Below are positions 34,020 through 45,557 of a DNA stretch of 64,000 bases, in pieces; the stretch's first letter is position 1; each line of letters opens with the position of its first letter. The notes under the pieces were generated by a model. The model saw only the letters and a list, made by a program, of their open reading frames with translations. It did no database searches and was not told the origin of the DNA. A program made the position numbers and the translations under genes. The stretch covers positions 4,314,501 through 4,378,500 of the forward strand of contig NZ_CP074380.1 of the NCBI RefSeq assembly GCF_022695595.1, written 5' to 3'. This stretch comes from Streptomyces sp. MST-110588 (GTDB lineage Bacteria; Actinomycetota; Actinomycetes; Streptomycetales; Streptomycetaceae).

Positions 34020-35359
34020 TGACCACTTCCACCCCCTCCCCGGCCCCGCACGCCGCCCCCCGCGAGACGACCGAGGGCACGGTCTACACCGTCACCGGCG
34101 GCGACTGGGACGAGATCGCGGCAGCCGCGGCCCGCACGGACGACGAGCGGATCGTCGTCAACATGGGTCCCCAGCACCCCTCCACCCACGGTGTGCTGCG
34201 GCTCATCCTGGAGATCGACGGCGAGACCGTCACCGAGGCCCGCTGCGGCATCGGCTACCTGCACACCGGGATCGAGAAGAACCTCGAATTCCGTACGTGG
34301 ACGCAGGGCACCACCTTCGTCACCCGCATGGACTACCTGACGTCCTTCTTCAACGAGACGGCCTACTGCCTCGCGGTGGAGAAGCTCCTGGGGATCACCG
34401 AGCACGTCCCGGACCGGGCAACCGTCATCCGCGTGCTGCTCATGGAACTCAACCGGCTCTCCTCTCACCTGGTGTGCATCGCCACCGGCGGCATGGAACT
34501 GGGCGCCACCACCATCATGATCTACGGCTTCCGGGATCGTGAACTCATTCTCGACCTGTACGAGCTGATCACCGGGCTGCGGATGAACCACGCCTACATC
34601 CGGCCCGGCGGACTCGCCCAGGACCTGCCGCCGGGGGCGGTGGACCAGGTCCGCGCGTTCGTGAAGAAGATGCGCAAGAACCTGCCCGAGTACGACAAGC
34701 TCGCCACCGGGAACCCGGTCTTCAAGGGCCGGATGCAGGGCATCGGCTACCTGGACCTGGCCGGCTGCCTGGCCACCGGCGCCACCGGCCCCGTCCTGCG
34801 CTCGGCCGGACTGCCGCACGACCTGCGCAAGGTCCAGCCGTACTGCGGGTATGAGACCTACGACTTCGAGGTGCCCACCGCCGACACCTGCGACGCCTAC
34901 GGCCGCTTCCTGATCCGCCTGGAGGAGATGCGGCAGAGCCTGCGGATCGTCGAACAGTGCCTGGACCGGCTGGAGCCCGGACCGGTGATGGTGGCCGACA
35001 AGAAGATCGCCTGGCCCGCCCAACTGGCCCTGGGACCCGACGGCCTGGGCAACTCCCTGGACCACATCAAAAAGATCATGGGTACGTCCATGGAGGCCCT
35101 GATCCACCACTTCAAGCTGGTGACGGAGGGCTTCCGGGTCCCGCCGGGACAGGCGTACACGGCCGTGGAGTCGCCCAAGGGCGAACTGGGCGTGCACGCC
35201 GTCAGCGACGGCGGTACCCGCCCCTACCGGGTCCACTTCCGCGACCCGTCCTTCACCAACCTGCAAGCCATGGCGGCGATGTGCGAGGGCGGCCAGGTCG
35301 CCGACGTCATCGTCGCGGTGGCCTCCATCGACCCCGTGATGGGAGGCGTCGACCGGTGA
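34019..35359 (+). CDS. nuoD: NADH-quinone oxidoreductase subunit D
   Basis: 446 residues; 49-kDa subunit that forms the quinone pocket with NuoB. ATG at 34019 shares one base with the nuoC stop (TGATG). Signature [18 protein letters not shown], quinone-site region with [10 protein letters not shown], and C-terminal [10 protein letters not shown] are intact. The usual Ni/Fe hydrogenase Cys ligands are absent, as expected for NuoD. Confidence 0.96.
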   Translation: MTTSTPSPAPHAAPRETTEGTVYTVTGGDWDEIAAAAARTDDERIVVNMGPQHPSTHGVLRLILEIDGETVTEARCGIGYLHTGIEKNLEFRTWTQGTTFVTRMDYLTSFFNETAYCLAVEKLLGITEHVPDRATVIRVLLMELNRLSSHLVCIATGGMELGATTIMIYGFRDRELILDLYELITGLRMNHAYIRPGGLAQDLPPGAVDQVRAFVKKMRKNLPEYDKLATGNPVFKGRMQGIGYLDLAGCLATGATGPVLRSAGLPHDLRKVQPYCGYETYDFEVPTADTCDAYGRFLIRLEEMRQSLRIVEQCLDRLEPGPVMVADKKIAWPAQLALGPDGLGNSLDHIKKIMGTSMEALIHHFKLVTEGFRVPPGQAYTAVESPKGELGVHAVSDGGTRPYRVHFRDPSFTNLQAMAAMCEGGQVADVIVAVASIDPVMGGVDR

Positions 35360-36311
35360 GTGACGTCACTCCGACGAGCCTGGGCATGCCCCGACTCCCC
35401 GCCCCCGACTACCCGCCCGAGGTACGGGCCCGGCTGGAGGCGGACGCCAAGGAGGTGATCGCCCGCTACCCCGGGGCCCGCTCCGCGCTGCTGCCGCTGC
35501 TGCACCTCGTACAGGCCGAGGAAGGGCACGTCACACGCACCGGCATCCGCTTCTGCGCCGAGCAGCTCGATCTGACGACGGCCGAGGTCACGGCGGTCTC
35601 GACGTTCTACAGCATGTACCGGCGCTCGCCCGGCGGCGACTACCAGGTGGGCGTGTGCACCAACACGCTGTGCGCGGTGATGGGCGGCGACGCGATCTTC
35701 GAGACGCTCCAGGAACACCTGGGCGTCGGCAACGGGGGACCACCGAGGACGGCGCGGTCACCCTCGAACACATCGAGTGCAACGCCGCCTGCGACTTCGC
35801 GCCGGTGGTGATGGTCAACTGGGAGTTCTTCGACAACCAGACGCCCGAGTCCGCCAAGCAGCTCGTGGACGACCTGCGGGAGGGGCGGACCGTACGGCCC
35901 ACGCGGGGCGCGCCGCTGTGCACGTACAAGGAGACGGCCCGCATCCTGGCCGGGTTCCCCGACCGGCGGCCGGGCGCGGTCCAGGCCACCGGCGGCGCCG
36001 GGCCCGCCTCGCTGGTCGGTCTGCGGCTGGCCCGGGGCGAGGCGCTGCCGGGCCGGGGCACGGACCATGTCGTCTCGCCACGGGGCGGCGGCCATCCGGC
36101 GGACGGACGCGCGGCGGACGGGCGGACGGCGGACGGGCGCGGACCGGACGGCCGTGTGCCGGACGGACCGCCCACGGGCCCCGCGGACCCGCCGGGCCAC
36201 CCGGCCCCGGCCGGCCACACCAGCTCGCACGACGCGCCACAGCGGACCGCGGCCTCCGACCCGGCCCACCCGGCGCCGCCCGCAGGCCCGGCGACCGAGG
36301 AGGGGGAGTGA
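35356..36311 (+). pseudogene. nuoE: NADH-quinone oxidoreductase subunit E (nuoE), one-base frameshift
   Basis: 24-kDa thioredoxin-like subunit with the N1a [2Fe-2S] cluster. GTG at 35356 overlaps the nuoD stop (GTGA). C101 and C106 (CTNTLC) are in the first frame; the other ligands (IECNAAC) are in a second frame that starts after AACGGGGGACC near 35735, one base short of the expected GGG-GAG-ACC. Total 956 bases, one short of 319 codons. Without correction the protein lacks half its cluster ligands. The restored C-terminus has a long Asp-Gly-Arg-rich tail (repeats like ADGRTADGR) encoded around 36085-36170. Confidence 0.87.
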
Positions 36312-37693
36312 TGACGGTGGCAGCCGAGCACGGAGGCGCCCCACAGCCCGGGACCACGGGGGAGGACAGCCCGGAAAAGCTCCTGGCGCCGGTGCTGTCC
36401 GCCTTCTGGGACCAGCCCGAATCCTGGACGCTGGAGACCTATCTGCGGCACGAGGGCTACGAGGGCATGCGCAAGGCCCTGGCGATGGCCCCCGACGACG
36501 TCATCGCCTACATCAAGGACTCCGGGCTGCGCGGGCGCGGCGGAGCCGGCTTCCCCACCGGGATGAAGTGGCAGTTCATCCCGCAGGGCGACGGCAAACC
36601 GCACTACCTCGTCGTCAACGCCGACGAGTCCGAGCCGGGCACCTGCAAGGACATTCCGCTGCTGTTCGCCAATCCGCACTCCCTCATCGAAGGCATCGTG
36701 ATCGCCTGTCACGCGATCCGCTCCCGCCACGCCTTCATCTACCTGCGCGGCGAAGTCGTCCCCGTGCTGCGGCGGCTGCACGAGGCCGTACGGGAGGCGT
36801 ACGCGGCGGGCTACCTCGGCAAGGACATCCTGGGCTCCGGGCTCGACCTGGACGTCGTGGTGCACGCGGGCGCGGGCGCGTACATCTGCGGTGAGGAGAC
36901 CGCGCTGCTGGACTCCCTGGAGGGCCGTCGCGGACAGCCCCGGCTGCGTCCTCCCTTCCCCGCGGTGGCCGGCCTGTACGCCTGCCCCACTGTCGTGAAC
37001 AACGTCGAGTCCATCGCCTCGGTTCCCGCCATCATGAACAAGGGCAAGGAATGGTTCCGTTCGATGGGCAGCGAGAAGTCCCCCGGCTTCACGCTCTACT
37101 CGCTCAGCGGCCATGTCACCAACCCCGGCCAGTACGAGGCCCCCCTGGGCATCACCCTGCGCCAGCTCCTGGACATGAGCGGCGGCATGCGGCCCGGCCA
37201 CCGGCTGAAGTTCTGGACCCCCGGCGGCTCCTCCACCCCGATGTTCACCGACGCCCATCTGGACGTCCCCCTGGACTACGAGGCCGTGGGCGCGGCCGGC
37301 TCCATGCTCGGCACCAAGGCCCTCCAGTGCTTCGACGAGACCACCTGCGTCGTACGGGCGGTGACCCGCTGGACGGAGTTCTACGCGCACGAGTCGTGCG
37401 GCAAGTGCACGCCCTGCCGCGAAGGCACGTACTGGCTCGTGCAGTTGCTGCGTGACATCGAGGCCGGCCAGGGCCGCACGGCCGACCTGGACAAGCTGGG
37501 CGACATCGCCGACAACATCAACGGCAAGTCCTTCTGCGCGCTGGGCGACGGCGCCGCCTCCCCGATCTTCTCCTCGCTGAAGTACTTCCGCGAGGAGTAC
37601 GAGCGGCACATCACCGGCAAGGGCTGCCCCTTCGACCCCGCCAAGTCGACCGCCTGGGCCGACAACGACGCTCACCTGGGGGTGAACGCATGA
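36311..37693 (+). CDS. nuoF: NADH-quinone oxidoreductase subunit F
   Basis: 460 residues; 51-kDa subunit that binds NADH, FMN and the N3 [4Fe-4S] cluster. FMN/NADH motifs [23 protein letters not shown] and [19 protein letters not shown] are intact; cluster ligands C363, C366, C369 ([12 protein letters not shown]) and C409. ATG at 36311 shares one base with the nuoE stop. Confidence 0.96.
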   Translation: MTVAAEHGGAPQPGTTGEDSPEKLLAPVLSAFWDQPESWTLETYLRHEGYEGMRKALAMAPDDVIAYIKDSGLRGRGGAGFPTGMKWQFIPQGDGKPHYLVVNADESEPGTCKDIPLLFANPHSLIEGIVIACHAIRSRHAFIYLRGEVVPVLRRLHEAVREAYAAGYLGKDILGSGLDLDVVVHAGAGAYICGEETALLDSLEGRRGQPRLRPPFPAVAGLYACPTVVNNVESIASVPAIMNKGKEWFRSMGSEKSPGFTLYSLSGHVTNPGQYEAPLGITLRQLLDMSGGMRPGHRLKFWTPGGSSTPMFTDAHLDVPLDYEAVGAAGSMLGTKALQCFDETTCVVRAVTRWTEFYAHESCGKCTPCREGTYWLVQLLRDIEAGQGRTADLDKLGDIADNINGKSFCALGDGAASPIFSSLKYFREEYERHITGKGCPFDPAKSTAWADNDAHLGVNA

Positions 37694-40257
37694 CCGTCAC
37701 CACCAATGCCCCCTCCGGGGGCGGGGAGGCGGCCGTACCGCCGGAAGACCTCGTCACGCTGACCATCGACGGCATCGAGATCAGCGTTCCCAAAGGCACC
37801 TTGGTCATCCGCGCCGCCGAACTGCTCGGCATCGAGATCCCGCGCTTTTGCGACCACCCGCTGCTGGACCCGGCGGGCGCCTGCAGGCAGTGCATCGTCG
37901 AGGTCGAGGGCCAGCGCAAACCGATGGCGTCGTGCACCATCACCTGCACCGACGGCATGGTCGTCAAATCCCAGCTCACCTCGCCGGTCGCCGAGAAGGC
38001 CCAGCGCGGCGTGATGGAGCTGCTGCTGATCAACCACCCACTGGACTGCCCGGTCTGCGACAAGGGCGGCGAGTGCCCGCTGCAGAACCAGGCGATGCAG
38101 GTCGGCGACCCCGACACCCGCTTCGAGGGCAGCAAGCGTACGTACGCCAAGCCGGTGCCCATCTCCCCGCAGGTGCTGCTGGACCGCGAGCGGTGCGTCC
38201 TGTGCGCACGCTGCACCCGCTTCTCCCAGCAGATCGCCGGCGACCCGATGATCGAACTGGTCGAGCGCGGCGCGCTCCAGCAGGTCGGCACCGGCGAGGG
38301 CGACCCGTTCGAGTCCTACTTCTCCGGCAACACCATTCAGATCTGCCCGGTCGGCGCCCTCACCTCCGCCGCCTACCGCTTCCGCTCCCGCCCCTTCGAC
38401 CTGGTCTCCTCGCCCTCGGTGTGCGAGCACTGCGCGGGCGGCTGCGCGACGCGTACGGACCACCGGCGCGGCAAGGTCATGCGCCGGCTGGCCGCCGAGG
38501 ACCCCGAGGTCAACGAGGAGTGGATCTGCGACAAGGGGCGCTTCGGCTTCCGCTACGCCCAGCAGCGGGACCGGCTGGAGACGCCGCTGGTGCGCGGCGC
38601 GGACGGCGAGCTGGCGGCGGCGAGCTGGCCGGAGGCGCTGGCGGCGGCGGCCCGGGGACTGGCCGCGGCCGGCGGGCGCACGGGCGTCCTGACCGGCGGC
38701 CGGCTCACCGTCGAGGACGCCTACGCCTACGCCAAGTTCGCCCGCGTCACCCTGGGCACCAACGACATCGACTTCCGGGCGCGCACACACAGCGCGGAGG
38801 AGGCCGACTTCCTGGCGGCCCGGGTCGCCGGGCGCGGGGTGGACCTGGACGGCCAGGGCCCCTCCGGTGGCGCGGTCACCTACACCTCCCTGGAGCAGGC
38901 ACCGGCCGTACTGCTCGCCGGGATCGAGGCCGAGGAGGAGGCGCCCGGCGTCTTCCTGCGGCTGCGCAAGGCCCACCGCAAGCACGGGCAGCGCACCTTC
39001 GGCCTGGCCCCGTACGCCACCCGGGGACTGATCAAGGCCGGTGGCGCCCTGCTGCCGGCCGCGCCCGGTACGGAGACGGAGTGGCTCCAGGCGCTCGCCG
39101 ACGGCACGGGACTTCAGGGCGAGGGGCGGGCGGCGTCCGAGGCGCTGCGCCGCGAGGGCGCGGTGGTCGTCGTGGGCGAGCGGCTGGCGGCCGTGCCGGG
39201 CGCCCTGACCGCGGCCGTACGTGTCGCCGGGGCCACCGGCGCCCGCCTGGTGTGGATCCCGCGGCGGGCGGGCGAGCGGGGCGCCGTCGAGGCCGGGGCC
39301 CTGCCCGGACTGCTGCCCGGTGGCCGCCCGGCCACCGACCCGCGGGCCCGCGAGGAGGTCGCCGCCCTGTGGGGCGTCCCCGGACTGCCGCACCGGCACG
39401 GCCGGGACACCGGCCAGATCGTGCAGGCCGCGGCCGGCGGCGAGCTGAGCGCGCTGCTGGTGGCGGGCGTGGAGGTCGCGGACCTGCCGGACCCGGCGCG
39501 CGCCCTGGAGGCGCTGGACGCGGTGGGCTTCCTGGTGAGCCTGGAACAGCGGCCGTCCCAGGTGACGGAGCGGGCGGACGTGGTCTTCCCGGTAGCCGCG
39601 GTCGTCGAGAAGGCCGGCACCTTCCTCAACTGGGAAGGCCGTGCACGGATGTTCGAGGCCGCACTCAAGCCGGACCAGATGACCGGCCGGCACCTGCTGC
39701 CCGACGCCCGGGTGCTGCACATGCTCGCCGACGCGCTGGCCGGCGCCGAAGGCGGCCAGGAGCACCAGCGCCTGGCACTGCCGGACGTACGGGCCGTACG
39801 GCGTGAACTGGACCGGCTCGGCGCCTGGAGCGGGCCCTACGCCGATGACCCGGCGGTTCCGGCGGCGGCACCGGACGGCCGGCCCCGGCCCAGGCCCGGC
39901 GCCGGCGAGGCCGTACTGGCGGGCCACCGGCTCCTGTTGGACCAGGGGAGGCTCCAGGAGGGCGACCAGGCGCTGGCCGGCACGCGGCACGCGGCCGTGG
40001 CCCGGATCTCGGCCGTCACCGCCACACAGACCGGCGTCAAGGACGGTGACCTGCTCGCCGTCACCGGACCCGCCGGATCGGTACGCCTCCCCCTGAAGGT
40101 CACCGCGATGCCCGACCACGTGGTGTGGCTGCCGCTGAACTCCGCCGGGCACGGCGTCGCCGCCGACACCGGCGCCCGCCCCGGCGACCTCGTCAAGCTA
40201 TCGCCCGTCCCCGGCGGCCCCGCGGCGCCGGCCCCGGCCAAGGAGGTGGACGCATGA
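37690..40257 (+). CDS. nuoG: NADH-quinone oxidoreductase subunit G
   Basis: 855 residues; 75-kDa iron-sulfur subunit. Cluster sites in order: N1b [2Fe-2S] C54, C65, C68, C82; N5 H116, C120, C123, C129; N4 C169, C172, C175, C219; and the extra N7 cluster C245, C248, C252, C280, found only in some bacteria. The C-terminal molybdopterin-oxidoreductase-like domain is present without a catalytic site. ATGA overlap with nuoF. Confidence 0.96.
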   Translation: MTVTTNAPSGGGEAAVPPEDLVTLTIDGIEISVPKGTLVIRAAELLGIEIPRFCDHPLLDPAGACRQCIVEVEGQRKPMASCTITCTDGMVVKSQLTSPVAEKAQRGVMELLLINHPLDCPVCDKGGECPLQNQAMQVGDPDTRFEGSKRTYAKPVPISPQVLLDRERCVLCARCTRFSQQIAGDPMIELVERGALQQVGTGEGDPFESYFSGNTIQICPVGALTSAAYRFRSRPFDLVSSPSVCEHCAGGCATRTDHRRGKVMRRLAAEDPEVNEEWICDKGRFGFRYAQQRDRLETPLVRGADGELAAASWPEALAAAARGLAAAGGRTGVLTGGRLTVEDAYAYAKFARVTLGTNDIDFRARTHSAEEADFLAARVAGRGVDLDGQGPSGGAVTYTSLEQAPAVLLAGIEAEEEAPGVFLRLRKAHRKHGQRTFGLAPYATRGLIKAGGALLPAAPGTETEWLQALADGTGLQGEGRAASEALRREGAVVVVGERLAAVPGALTAAVRVAGATGARLVWIPRRAGERGAVEAGALPGLLPGGRPATDPRAREEVAALWGVPGLPHRHGRDTGQIVQAAAGGELSALLVAGVEVADLPDPARALEALDAVGFLVSLEQRPSQVTERADVVFPVAAVVEKAGTFLNWEGRARMFEAALKPDQMTGRHLLPDARVLHMLADALAGAEGGQEHQRLALPDVRAVRRELDRLGAWSGPYADDPAVPAAAPDGRPRPRPGAGEAVLAGHRLLLDQGRLQEGDQALAGTRHAAVARISAVTATQTGVKDGDLLAVTGPAGSVRLPLKVTAMPDHVVWLPLNSAGHGVAADTGARPGDLVKLSPVPGGPAAPAPAKEVDA

Positions 40258-41678
40258 CGCAGCACCTCGACCGACTGGCGGGTGCCACCAGCGCGCTGGC
40301 CCAAGAAGACCTGTCGATGTTCGGCCACGACCCCTGGTGGCTCGTGGTCATCAAGGCGGTCTTCTGCTTCGCCTTCCTGATGCTGACGGTGCTGTTCTCC
40401 ATCGTGTGGGAGCGCAAGGTCGTCGCCTGGATGCAGTTGCGCATCGGCCCCAACCGGCACGGCCCCTGGGGGCTGCTCCAGTCCCTGGCGGACGGCGCGA
40501 AGCTGATGCTCAAGGAAGACGTGGTGGTCAAGCGGGCGGACAAGGTCGTCTATCTGCTCGCGCCGGTCGTCGCGGCCATCCCGGCGTTCATGGCGATCGC
40601 GGTGATCCCCTTCGGGCCGGCCGGCAACGAGATCTCGATCTTCGGGCACCGTACGCCGATGCAGCTCACCGACCTGCCCATCGGCATCCTCTACATCCTG
40701 GCCACGGCCTCGGTCGGCATCTACGGCATCGTCCTGGCGGGCTGGTCCTCCGGCTCGACGTACCCGCTGCTGGGCGGCCTGCGGTCGTGCGCGCAGATGA
40801 TCTCGTACGAGATCGCGATGGGCATGTCCTTCGCGGCGGTCTTCCTCTACTCCGGCTCGATGTCCACCTCGACGATCGTGGAGTCGCAGCAGGGCAAGTG
40901 GTACGTGCTGCTGCTGCCGGTGTCCTTCATCATCTACGTCGTCGCGATGGTCGGCGAGACCAACCGCGCGCCGTTCGACATGCCCGAGTCCGAAGGCGAC
41001 CTGGTCGGCGGCTTCAACACCGAGTACTCCTCGATCAAGTTCGCGATGTTCATGCTCGCCGAGTACGTCAACATGGTCACCGTCTCGTCGGTCGCGGTCA
41101 CCCTCTTCCTGGGCGGCTGGAAGGCCCCGTACCCGGTCTCCTCCTTCTGGGAGGGCGCCAACCACGGCTGGTGGCCGATGCTGTGGTTCACCATCAAGGT
41201 GCAACTGCTGCTGTTCTTCTTCATCTGGCTGCGCGGCACGCTGCCACGGGTGCGCTACGACCAGTTCATGAAGCTGGGGTGGAAGGTCCTCATCCCCGTC
41301 TCGCTGGTCTGGCTGATGCTGGTCGCGACCGTACGGGCGCTGCGCAACGAGGGCTACGACTTCCAGCAGATCGTCCTGTACGTGTGCGGCGCGGCCCTCG
41401 CCCTGCTGCTGCTCTCCCTGGTCGTGGACTTCTTCCGGCGCGGCGAACGGCAGCCCGAGGCCGTACCGGAGCCGGTGTTCGACCCGATGGCGGGCGGCTT
41501 CCCCGTACCGCCGCTGCCCGGACAGACGCTGCCGCCGGTGCCGCGGCGGCGGCAGCGGTGGGGCGTCGACCAAGATCGCGAGCTGATTGTCAGTGGTGGC
41601 CCCGACACTGTCCGTGACAGAAGTTCCGGCCGCGACCGGACCGATGGGACCGAGGGAAAGGGGGGCGACGGTGCCTGA
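40254..41678 (+). CDS. nuoH: NADH-quinone oxidoreductase subunit H
   Basis: 474 residues; eight-helix membrane subunit at the junction of the two arms that shapes the quinone entry. Signatures: [17 protein letters not shown], the acidic loop [20 protein letters not shown], and [15 protein letters not shown]. Compared with E. coli (about 325 residues) it has a long charged C-terminal extension (Arg/Gln/Asp-rich, from about 395), usual in streptomycetes. ATGA overlap with nuoG. Confidence 0.95.
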   Translation: MTQHLDRLAGATSALAQEDLSMFGHDPWWLVVIKAVFCFAFLMLTVLFSIVWERKVVAWMQLRIGPNRHGPWGLLQSLADGAKLMLKEDVVVKRADKVVYLLAPVVAAIPAFMAIAVIPFGPAGNEISIFGHRTPMQLTDLPIGILYILATASVGIYGIVLAGWSSGSTYPLLGGLRSCAQMISYEIAMGMSFAAVFLYSGSMSTSTIVESQQGKWYVLLLPVSFIIYVVAMVGETNRAPFDMPESEGDLVGGFNTEYSSIKFAMFMLAEYVNMVTVSSVAVTLFLGGWKAPYPVSSFWEGANHGWWPMLWFTIKVQLLLFFFIWLRGTLPRVRYDQFMKLGWKVLIPVSLVWLMLVATVRALRNEGYDFQQIVLYVCGAALALLLLSLVVDFFRRGERQPEAVPEPVFDPMAGGFPVPPLPGQTLPPVPRRRQRWGVDQDRELIVSGGPDTVRDRSSGRDRTDGTEGKGGDGA

Positions 41679-42285
41679 CTTCCACAACCCGGTGGCCGGC
41701 TTCGGCGTGACCTTCAAGGCCATGTTCAAGAAGCGGCTGACCGAGCAGTATCCCGAGCAGAAGAAACCCACGGCGCCGCGCTTCCACGGCCGCCACCAGC
41801 TCAACCGCCATCCGGACGGGCTGGAGAAGTGCGTCGGCTGCGAACTGTGCGCCTGGGCCTGCCCGGCGGACGCCATCTACGTCGAGGGCGCGGACAACAC
41901 CGACGAGGAGCGCTACTCCCCGGGCGAGCGCTACGGCCGCGTCTACCAGATCAACTACCTGCGCTGCATCCTGTGCGGCCTGTGCGTGGAGGCGTGTCCG
42001 ACCCGCGCGCTGACCATGACCAACGAGTACGAACTCGCCGACCGCAGCCGCGCCTCGCTCATCTACACCAAAGAGGAACTGCTCGCGGGCCTGACGGAGA
42101 CGATGGTCGACACCCCGCACGCCATCTACCCGGGCATGACCGAGAAGGACTACTACAGCGGCCTGGTGACGGAGGCGGCGCCGGGCACGGTCCGCCAGAC
42201 CGCCGTATCCAAGGGCGAGCAGCCGCAGGAGGCCGCCGCCACGTACGGGGAGAACGAACCCGCGGCCCGGGAGGTGACCCGGTGA
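41671..42285 (+). CDS. nuoI: NADH-quinone oxidoreductase subunit I
   Basis: 204 residues from GTG at 41671 (AGGGGGG six bases upstream; overlaps nuoH by eight bases). Two ferredoxin-type [4Fe-4S] motifs (N6a/N6b): C54, C57, C60, C64 ([12 protein letters not shown]) and C99, C102, C105, C109 ([12 protein letters not shown]). An in-frame ATG at 41641 would give a longer form. Connects NuoG/F electrons to NuoB. Confidence 0.94.
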   Translation: MPDFHNPVAGFGVTFKAMFKKRLTEQYPEQKKPTAPRFHGRHQLNRHPDGLEKCVGCELCAWACPADAIYVEGADNTDEERYSPGERYGRVYQINYLRCILCGLCVEACPTRALTMTNEYELADRSRASLIYTKEELLAGLTETMVDTPHAIYPGMTEKDYYSGLVTEAAPGTVRQTAVSKGEQPQEAAATYGENEPAAREVTR

Positions 42286-43298
42286 CCCCGGTGACGGTTT
42301 CCCTCGCCGCGGCCTCGGCGACGTCCTCGGGCGAGGCCGTGCAGTTCTGGATCCTGGGCACGGTCGCCGTCATCGGGGCGCTGTGCACGATCCTGCTCAA
42401 GCGGGCGGTGCACAGCGCGCTCTCACTCGCCGGGACCATGATCGTGCTGGCGGTCTTCTACCTCGCCAACGGCGCGTACTTCCTCGGTGTCGTCCAGATC
42501 GTGGTCTACACGGGCGCGATCATGATGCTGTTCCTGTTCGTCGTCATGCTCGTCGGCGTCACGGCCGCGGACTCCCTGAAAGAGACACTCAAGGGCCAGC
42601 GCTGGCTGGCCGCTCTGTGCGGGCTCGGCTTCGGCATCCTGCTCGTCGCCGGCCTCGGCAACGCCTCCCTGAAGCACTTCGACGGGCTGGGCGAGGCCAA
42701 CGCGGGCGGCAACGTCCAGGGCCTGGCGGCGCTGATCTTCACCAAGTACGTCTTCGCCTTCGAAGTCACCGGCGCGCTGCTGATCACCGCCGCCGTCGGC
42801 GCGATGGTGCTCACCCACCGGGAGCGTACGGAACGGGCCGGCACCCAGCGCGAGCGGTCCCAGGAGCGGGTGCGCTCCGGCGTCCAGGCCGCCTCGCTGC
42901 CCGGTGGCGCGGCCGGAGAGCCCAAAGCGGCCGGAAAGGGCGGCTCCGCGTGGCCGCTGCCCACCCCGGCGCCCGCACCGGGCGTCTATGCCCGGCACAA
43001 CGCGGTGGACATCCCCGGACTGCTTCCCGACGGCACCCCTTCCGATCTGACCGTCAACGCGACGCTGCGGCAGCGCGGCCAGATCCGGGACGTCTCCGGA
43101 GAGGCGCTGGCCGACCTGGCGGCGCTGGAACAGCGCTCCGAGGAGTGGCTGGGGCGCACCGCCGACCCGGACGCCTCCGAGGCGTCGCGGGCGTCGTCCG
43201 TGGCGGAAGGGACGCGCGGGACGAAGGCAAACAGGGAGAACAAGGAGAACAAGGAGCACAAGGAGAGCAAGGAGATGAAAGGGGCGGCCAGGAAATGA
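42282..43298 (+). CDS. nuoJ: NADH-quinone oxidoreductase subunit J
   Basis: 338 residues; five-helix antiporter-linked membrane subunit. Core (about 20-185) has the TM3 motif [15 protein letters not shown] with its pi-bulge region. The C-terminal ~150 residues are a hydrophilic extension that ends in a lysine-rich repeat, [19 protein letters not shown] overlap with nuoI. The tail is far longer than E. coli NuoJ (184 residues). Confidence 0.93.
   Translation: MTPVTVSLAAASATSSGEAVQFWILGTVAVIGALCTILLKRAVHSALSLAGTMIVLAVFYLANGAYFLGVVQIVVYTGAIMMLFLFVVMLVGVTAADSLKETLKGQRWLAALCGLGFGILLVAGLGNASLKHFDGLGEANAGGNVQGLAALIFTKYVFAFEVTGALLITAAVGAMVLTHRERTERAGTQRERSQERVRSGVQAASLPGGAAGEPKAAGKGGSAWPLPTPAPAPGVYARHNAVDIPGLLPDGTPSDLTVNATLRQRGQIRDVSGEALADLAALEQRSEEWLGRTADPDASEASRASSVAEGTRGTKANRENKENKEHKESKEMKGAARK
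43230..43274 (+). repeat. 9-bp in-frame tandem repeat in the nuoJ tail
   Basis: Five 9-base units of type AACAAGGAG (43230, 43239, 43248, 43257, 43266) coding for N-K-E-like triplets. In-frame expansion; no frameshift risk. Confidence 0.7.
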
Positions 43299-43594
43299 AC
43301 CCGGTCAACTACCTCTACCTCGCCGCCCTGTTGTTCACCATCGGCGCGGCCGGGGTCCTGATCAGGCGGAACGCCATCGTGGTGTTCATGTGCGTGGAGC
43401 TGATGCTCAACGCCTGCAATCTCGCCTTCGTGGTCTTCTCGCGGATGCACGGAAACCTGGACGGCCAGATCATCGCCTTCTTCACGATGGTCGTCGCCGC
43501 GGCCGAGGTCGTGGTCGGCCTGGCGATCATCGTGTCCATCTTCCGCACCCGCCATACGGCCTCGGTCGACGACGCCAGTCTGATGAAGCTGTAA
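43295..43594 (+). CDS. nuoK: NADH-quinone oxidoreductase subunit K
   Basis: 99 residues, three membrane helices, normal length. Conserved glutamates of the proton path are visible in [15 protein letters not shown] and [17 protein letters not shown] overlap with nuoJ. Confidence 0.95.
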   Translation: MNPVNYLYLAALLFTIGAAGVLIRRNAIVVFMCVELMLNACNLAFVVFSRMHGNLDGQIIAFFTMVVAAAEVVVGLAIIVSIFRTRHTASVDDASLMKL

Positions 43595-43607
43595 GGGGTC
43601 GCACAAA

Positions 43608-45554
43608 GTGGAGAACCTGATCGCGCTGCTCGTCGCGGCCCCGCTGGCCGGTGCGGCCCTGCTGCTGTGCGGCGGCAGACGGCTGGACCGGGCGGGCCAC
43701 TGGCTCGGCACCCTGTTCGCGGTGGCCTCCTTCGCCGTCGCCGTACCGCTGTTCACCCACATGCTGGGCCGGGCCGCCGAGGACCGTACGCTGCGCCAGC
43801 ACCTGTTCAGTTGGGTGCCCGTCGGCGGTTTCCGGGCCGACGTCGCCTTCCAGCTCGACCAACTGTCGATGACGTTCGTCCTGCTGATCACCGGCGTCGG
43901 ATCGCTGATCCACCTCTACTCGGTCGGCTACATGGAGCACGACGAACGGCGCCGCCGCTTCTTCGGCTACCTCAACCTCTTCCTCGCGGCGATGCTGCTG
44001 CTCGTCATCGCCGACAACTACCTGCTGCTGTACGTCGGCTGGGAGGGCGTGGGCCTGGCCTCCTACCTCCTGATCGGCTTCTGGCAGCACAAGCCCAGCG
44101 CGGCCACCGCCGCCAAGAAAGCGTTCCTGGTCAACCGCGTCGGTGACGTCGGCCTGTCCATCGCGGTCATGCTGATGTTCACCACGTTCGGGACCTTCGC
44201 GTTCGGGCCGGTGCTCGGCTCGGCCACCGAGGCCGGCGAGGGCAAGCTCACCGCCATCGGCCTGATGCTGCTGCTGGCCGCCTGCGGCAAGTCGGCGCAG
44301 GTGCCGCTCCAGTCCTGGCTGGGCGACGCGATGGAGGGCCCGACCCCGGTGTCGGCCCTGATCCACGCGGCGACGATGGTCACCGCCGGCGTCTACCTGA
44401 TCACCCGCTCCGGGGCCGTCTTCAACGGCGCGCCGGACGCCCAGACCGCCGTGGTCGTGGTGGGTGCGGTCACCCTGCTGTTCGGTGCGATCGTCGGTTG
44501 CGCCAAGGACGACATCAAAAAGGCGCTCGCCGGATCGACGATGTCCCAGATCGGCTACATGATCCTGGCCGCCGGCCTCGGCCCGATCGGTTACGCCTTC
44601 GCCATCATGCACCTGGTCACCCACGGCTTCTTCAAGGCCGGGCTCTTCCTCGGCGCCGGCTCGGTGATGCACGGCATGAACGACGAGGTGGACATGCGCC
44701 GCTACGGCGGTCTGCGGAAGTACATGCCGGTCACCTTCATCACCTTCGGCCTCGGCTATCTGGCGATCATCGGCTTCCCGGGCCTGTCCGGCTTCTTCTC
44801 CAAGGACAAGATCATCGAGGCGGCCTTCGCCAAGGGCGGCACGGAAGGCTGGATCCTGGGCGGCGCCGCCCTGCTGGGCGCCGCGATCACCGCGTTCTAC
44901 ATGACGCGGGTGATGCTGATGACGTTCTTCGGCGAGGAGCGCTGGCGCAAGGCCCCCACCCCCTCGCCCGCGCAGCCCTCCGTGGAACCGGCGGCGCGGA
45001 CGGGCGGCGAGTACTCCCCGCCGCACCCGCACGAATCCCCCAGGACCATGACCGTACCGATGATCCTGCTGGCCATCGGTTCGGTCTTCGCGGGCGGGGT
45101 GTTCAGCATCAACGACGCGTTCGTGACCTGGCTGGAGCCGGTCACCTCCTTCGATCACGGCAACTCCCCGATCGGTGCCGGCGCCGTCACCGGCGCCACG
45201 GTCGTGGTGCTGCTCCTGGGCGTCGTGCTCGCCTACCTCCAGTACGGGCGCAAGCCGGTGCCCGCTATCGCCCCGCGCGGCTCGCTGCTCACCCGCGCGG
45301 CCCGCCGCGACCTGCTCCAGGACGACTTCAACCACATCGTCCTGGTGCGCGGCGGCGAGCACCTGACCCGCACCCTGGTCTACCTCGACCACTCCCTCGT
45401 GGACGGAGCCGTCAACGGCACGGCCGCCTCGGTGGGCGGCCTGTCGGGGCGGCTGCGCAAGGTGCAGAACGGCTTCGCCCGCTCCTACGCGGTGCAGATG
45501 TTGGGCGGTGCGGCCGTGCTGATCGCCGCGACCCTGCTGATGAGGGGTGTCTGA
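43608..45554 (+). CDS. nuoL: NADH-quinone oxidoreductase subunit L
   Basis: 648 residues; distal antiporter-like proton pump with about 15-16 helices. GTG at 43608 with AAGGGG upstream, 13 bases after nuoK. Signatures: [39 protein letters not shown], and the Lys in the discontinuous helix [19 protein letters not shown] His/Pro-rich insertion (about 450-475) interrupts the C-terminal part. Confidence 0.95.
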   Translation: MENLIALLVAAPLAGAALLLCGGRRLDRAGHWLGTLFAVASFAVAVPLFTHMLGRAAEDRTLRQHLFSWVPVGGFRADVAFQLDQLSMTFVLLITGVGSLIHLYSVGYMEHDERRRRFFGYLNLFLAAMLLLVIADNYLLLYVGWEGVGLASYLLIGFWQHKPSAATAAKKAFLVNRVGDVGLSIAVMLMFTTFGTFAFGPVLGSATEAGEGKLTAIGLMLLLAACGKSAQVPLQSWLGDAMEGPTPVSALIHAATMVTAGVYLITRSGAVFNGAPDAQTAVVVVGAVTLLFGAIVGCAKDDIKKALAGSTMSQIGYMILAAGLGPIGYAFAIMHLVTHGFFKAGLFLGAGSVMHGMNDEVDMRRYGGLRKYMPVTFITFGLGYLAIIGFPGLSGFFSKDKIIEAAFAKGGTEGWILGGAALLGAAITAFYMTRVMLMTFFGEERWRKAPTPSPAQPSVEPAARTGGEYSPPHPHESPRTMTVPMILLAIGSVFAGGVFSINDAFVTWLEPVTSFDHGNSPIGAGAVTGATVVVLLLGVVLAYLQYGRKPVPAIAPRGSLLTRAARRDLLQDDFNHIVLVRGGEHLTRTLVYLDHSLVDGAVNGTAASVGGLSGRLRKVQNGFARSYAVQMLGGAAVLIAATLLMRGV

Positions 45555-45557
45555 GCC

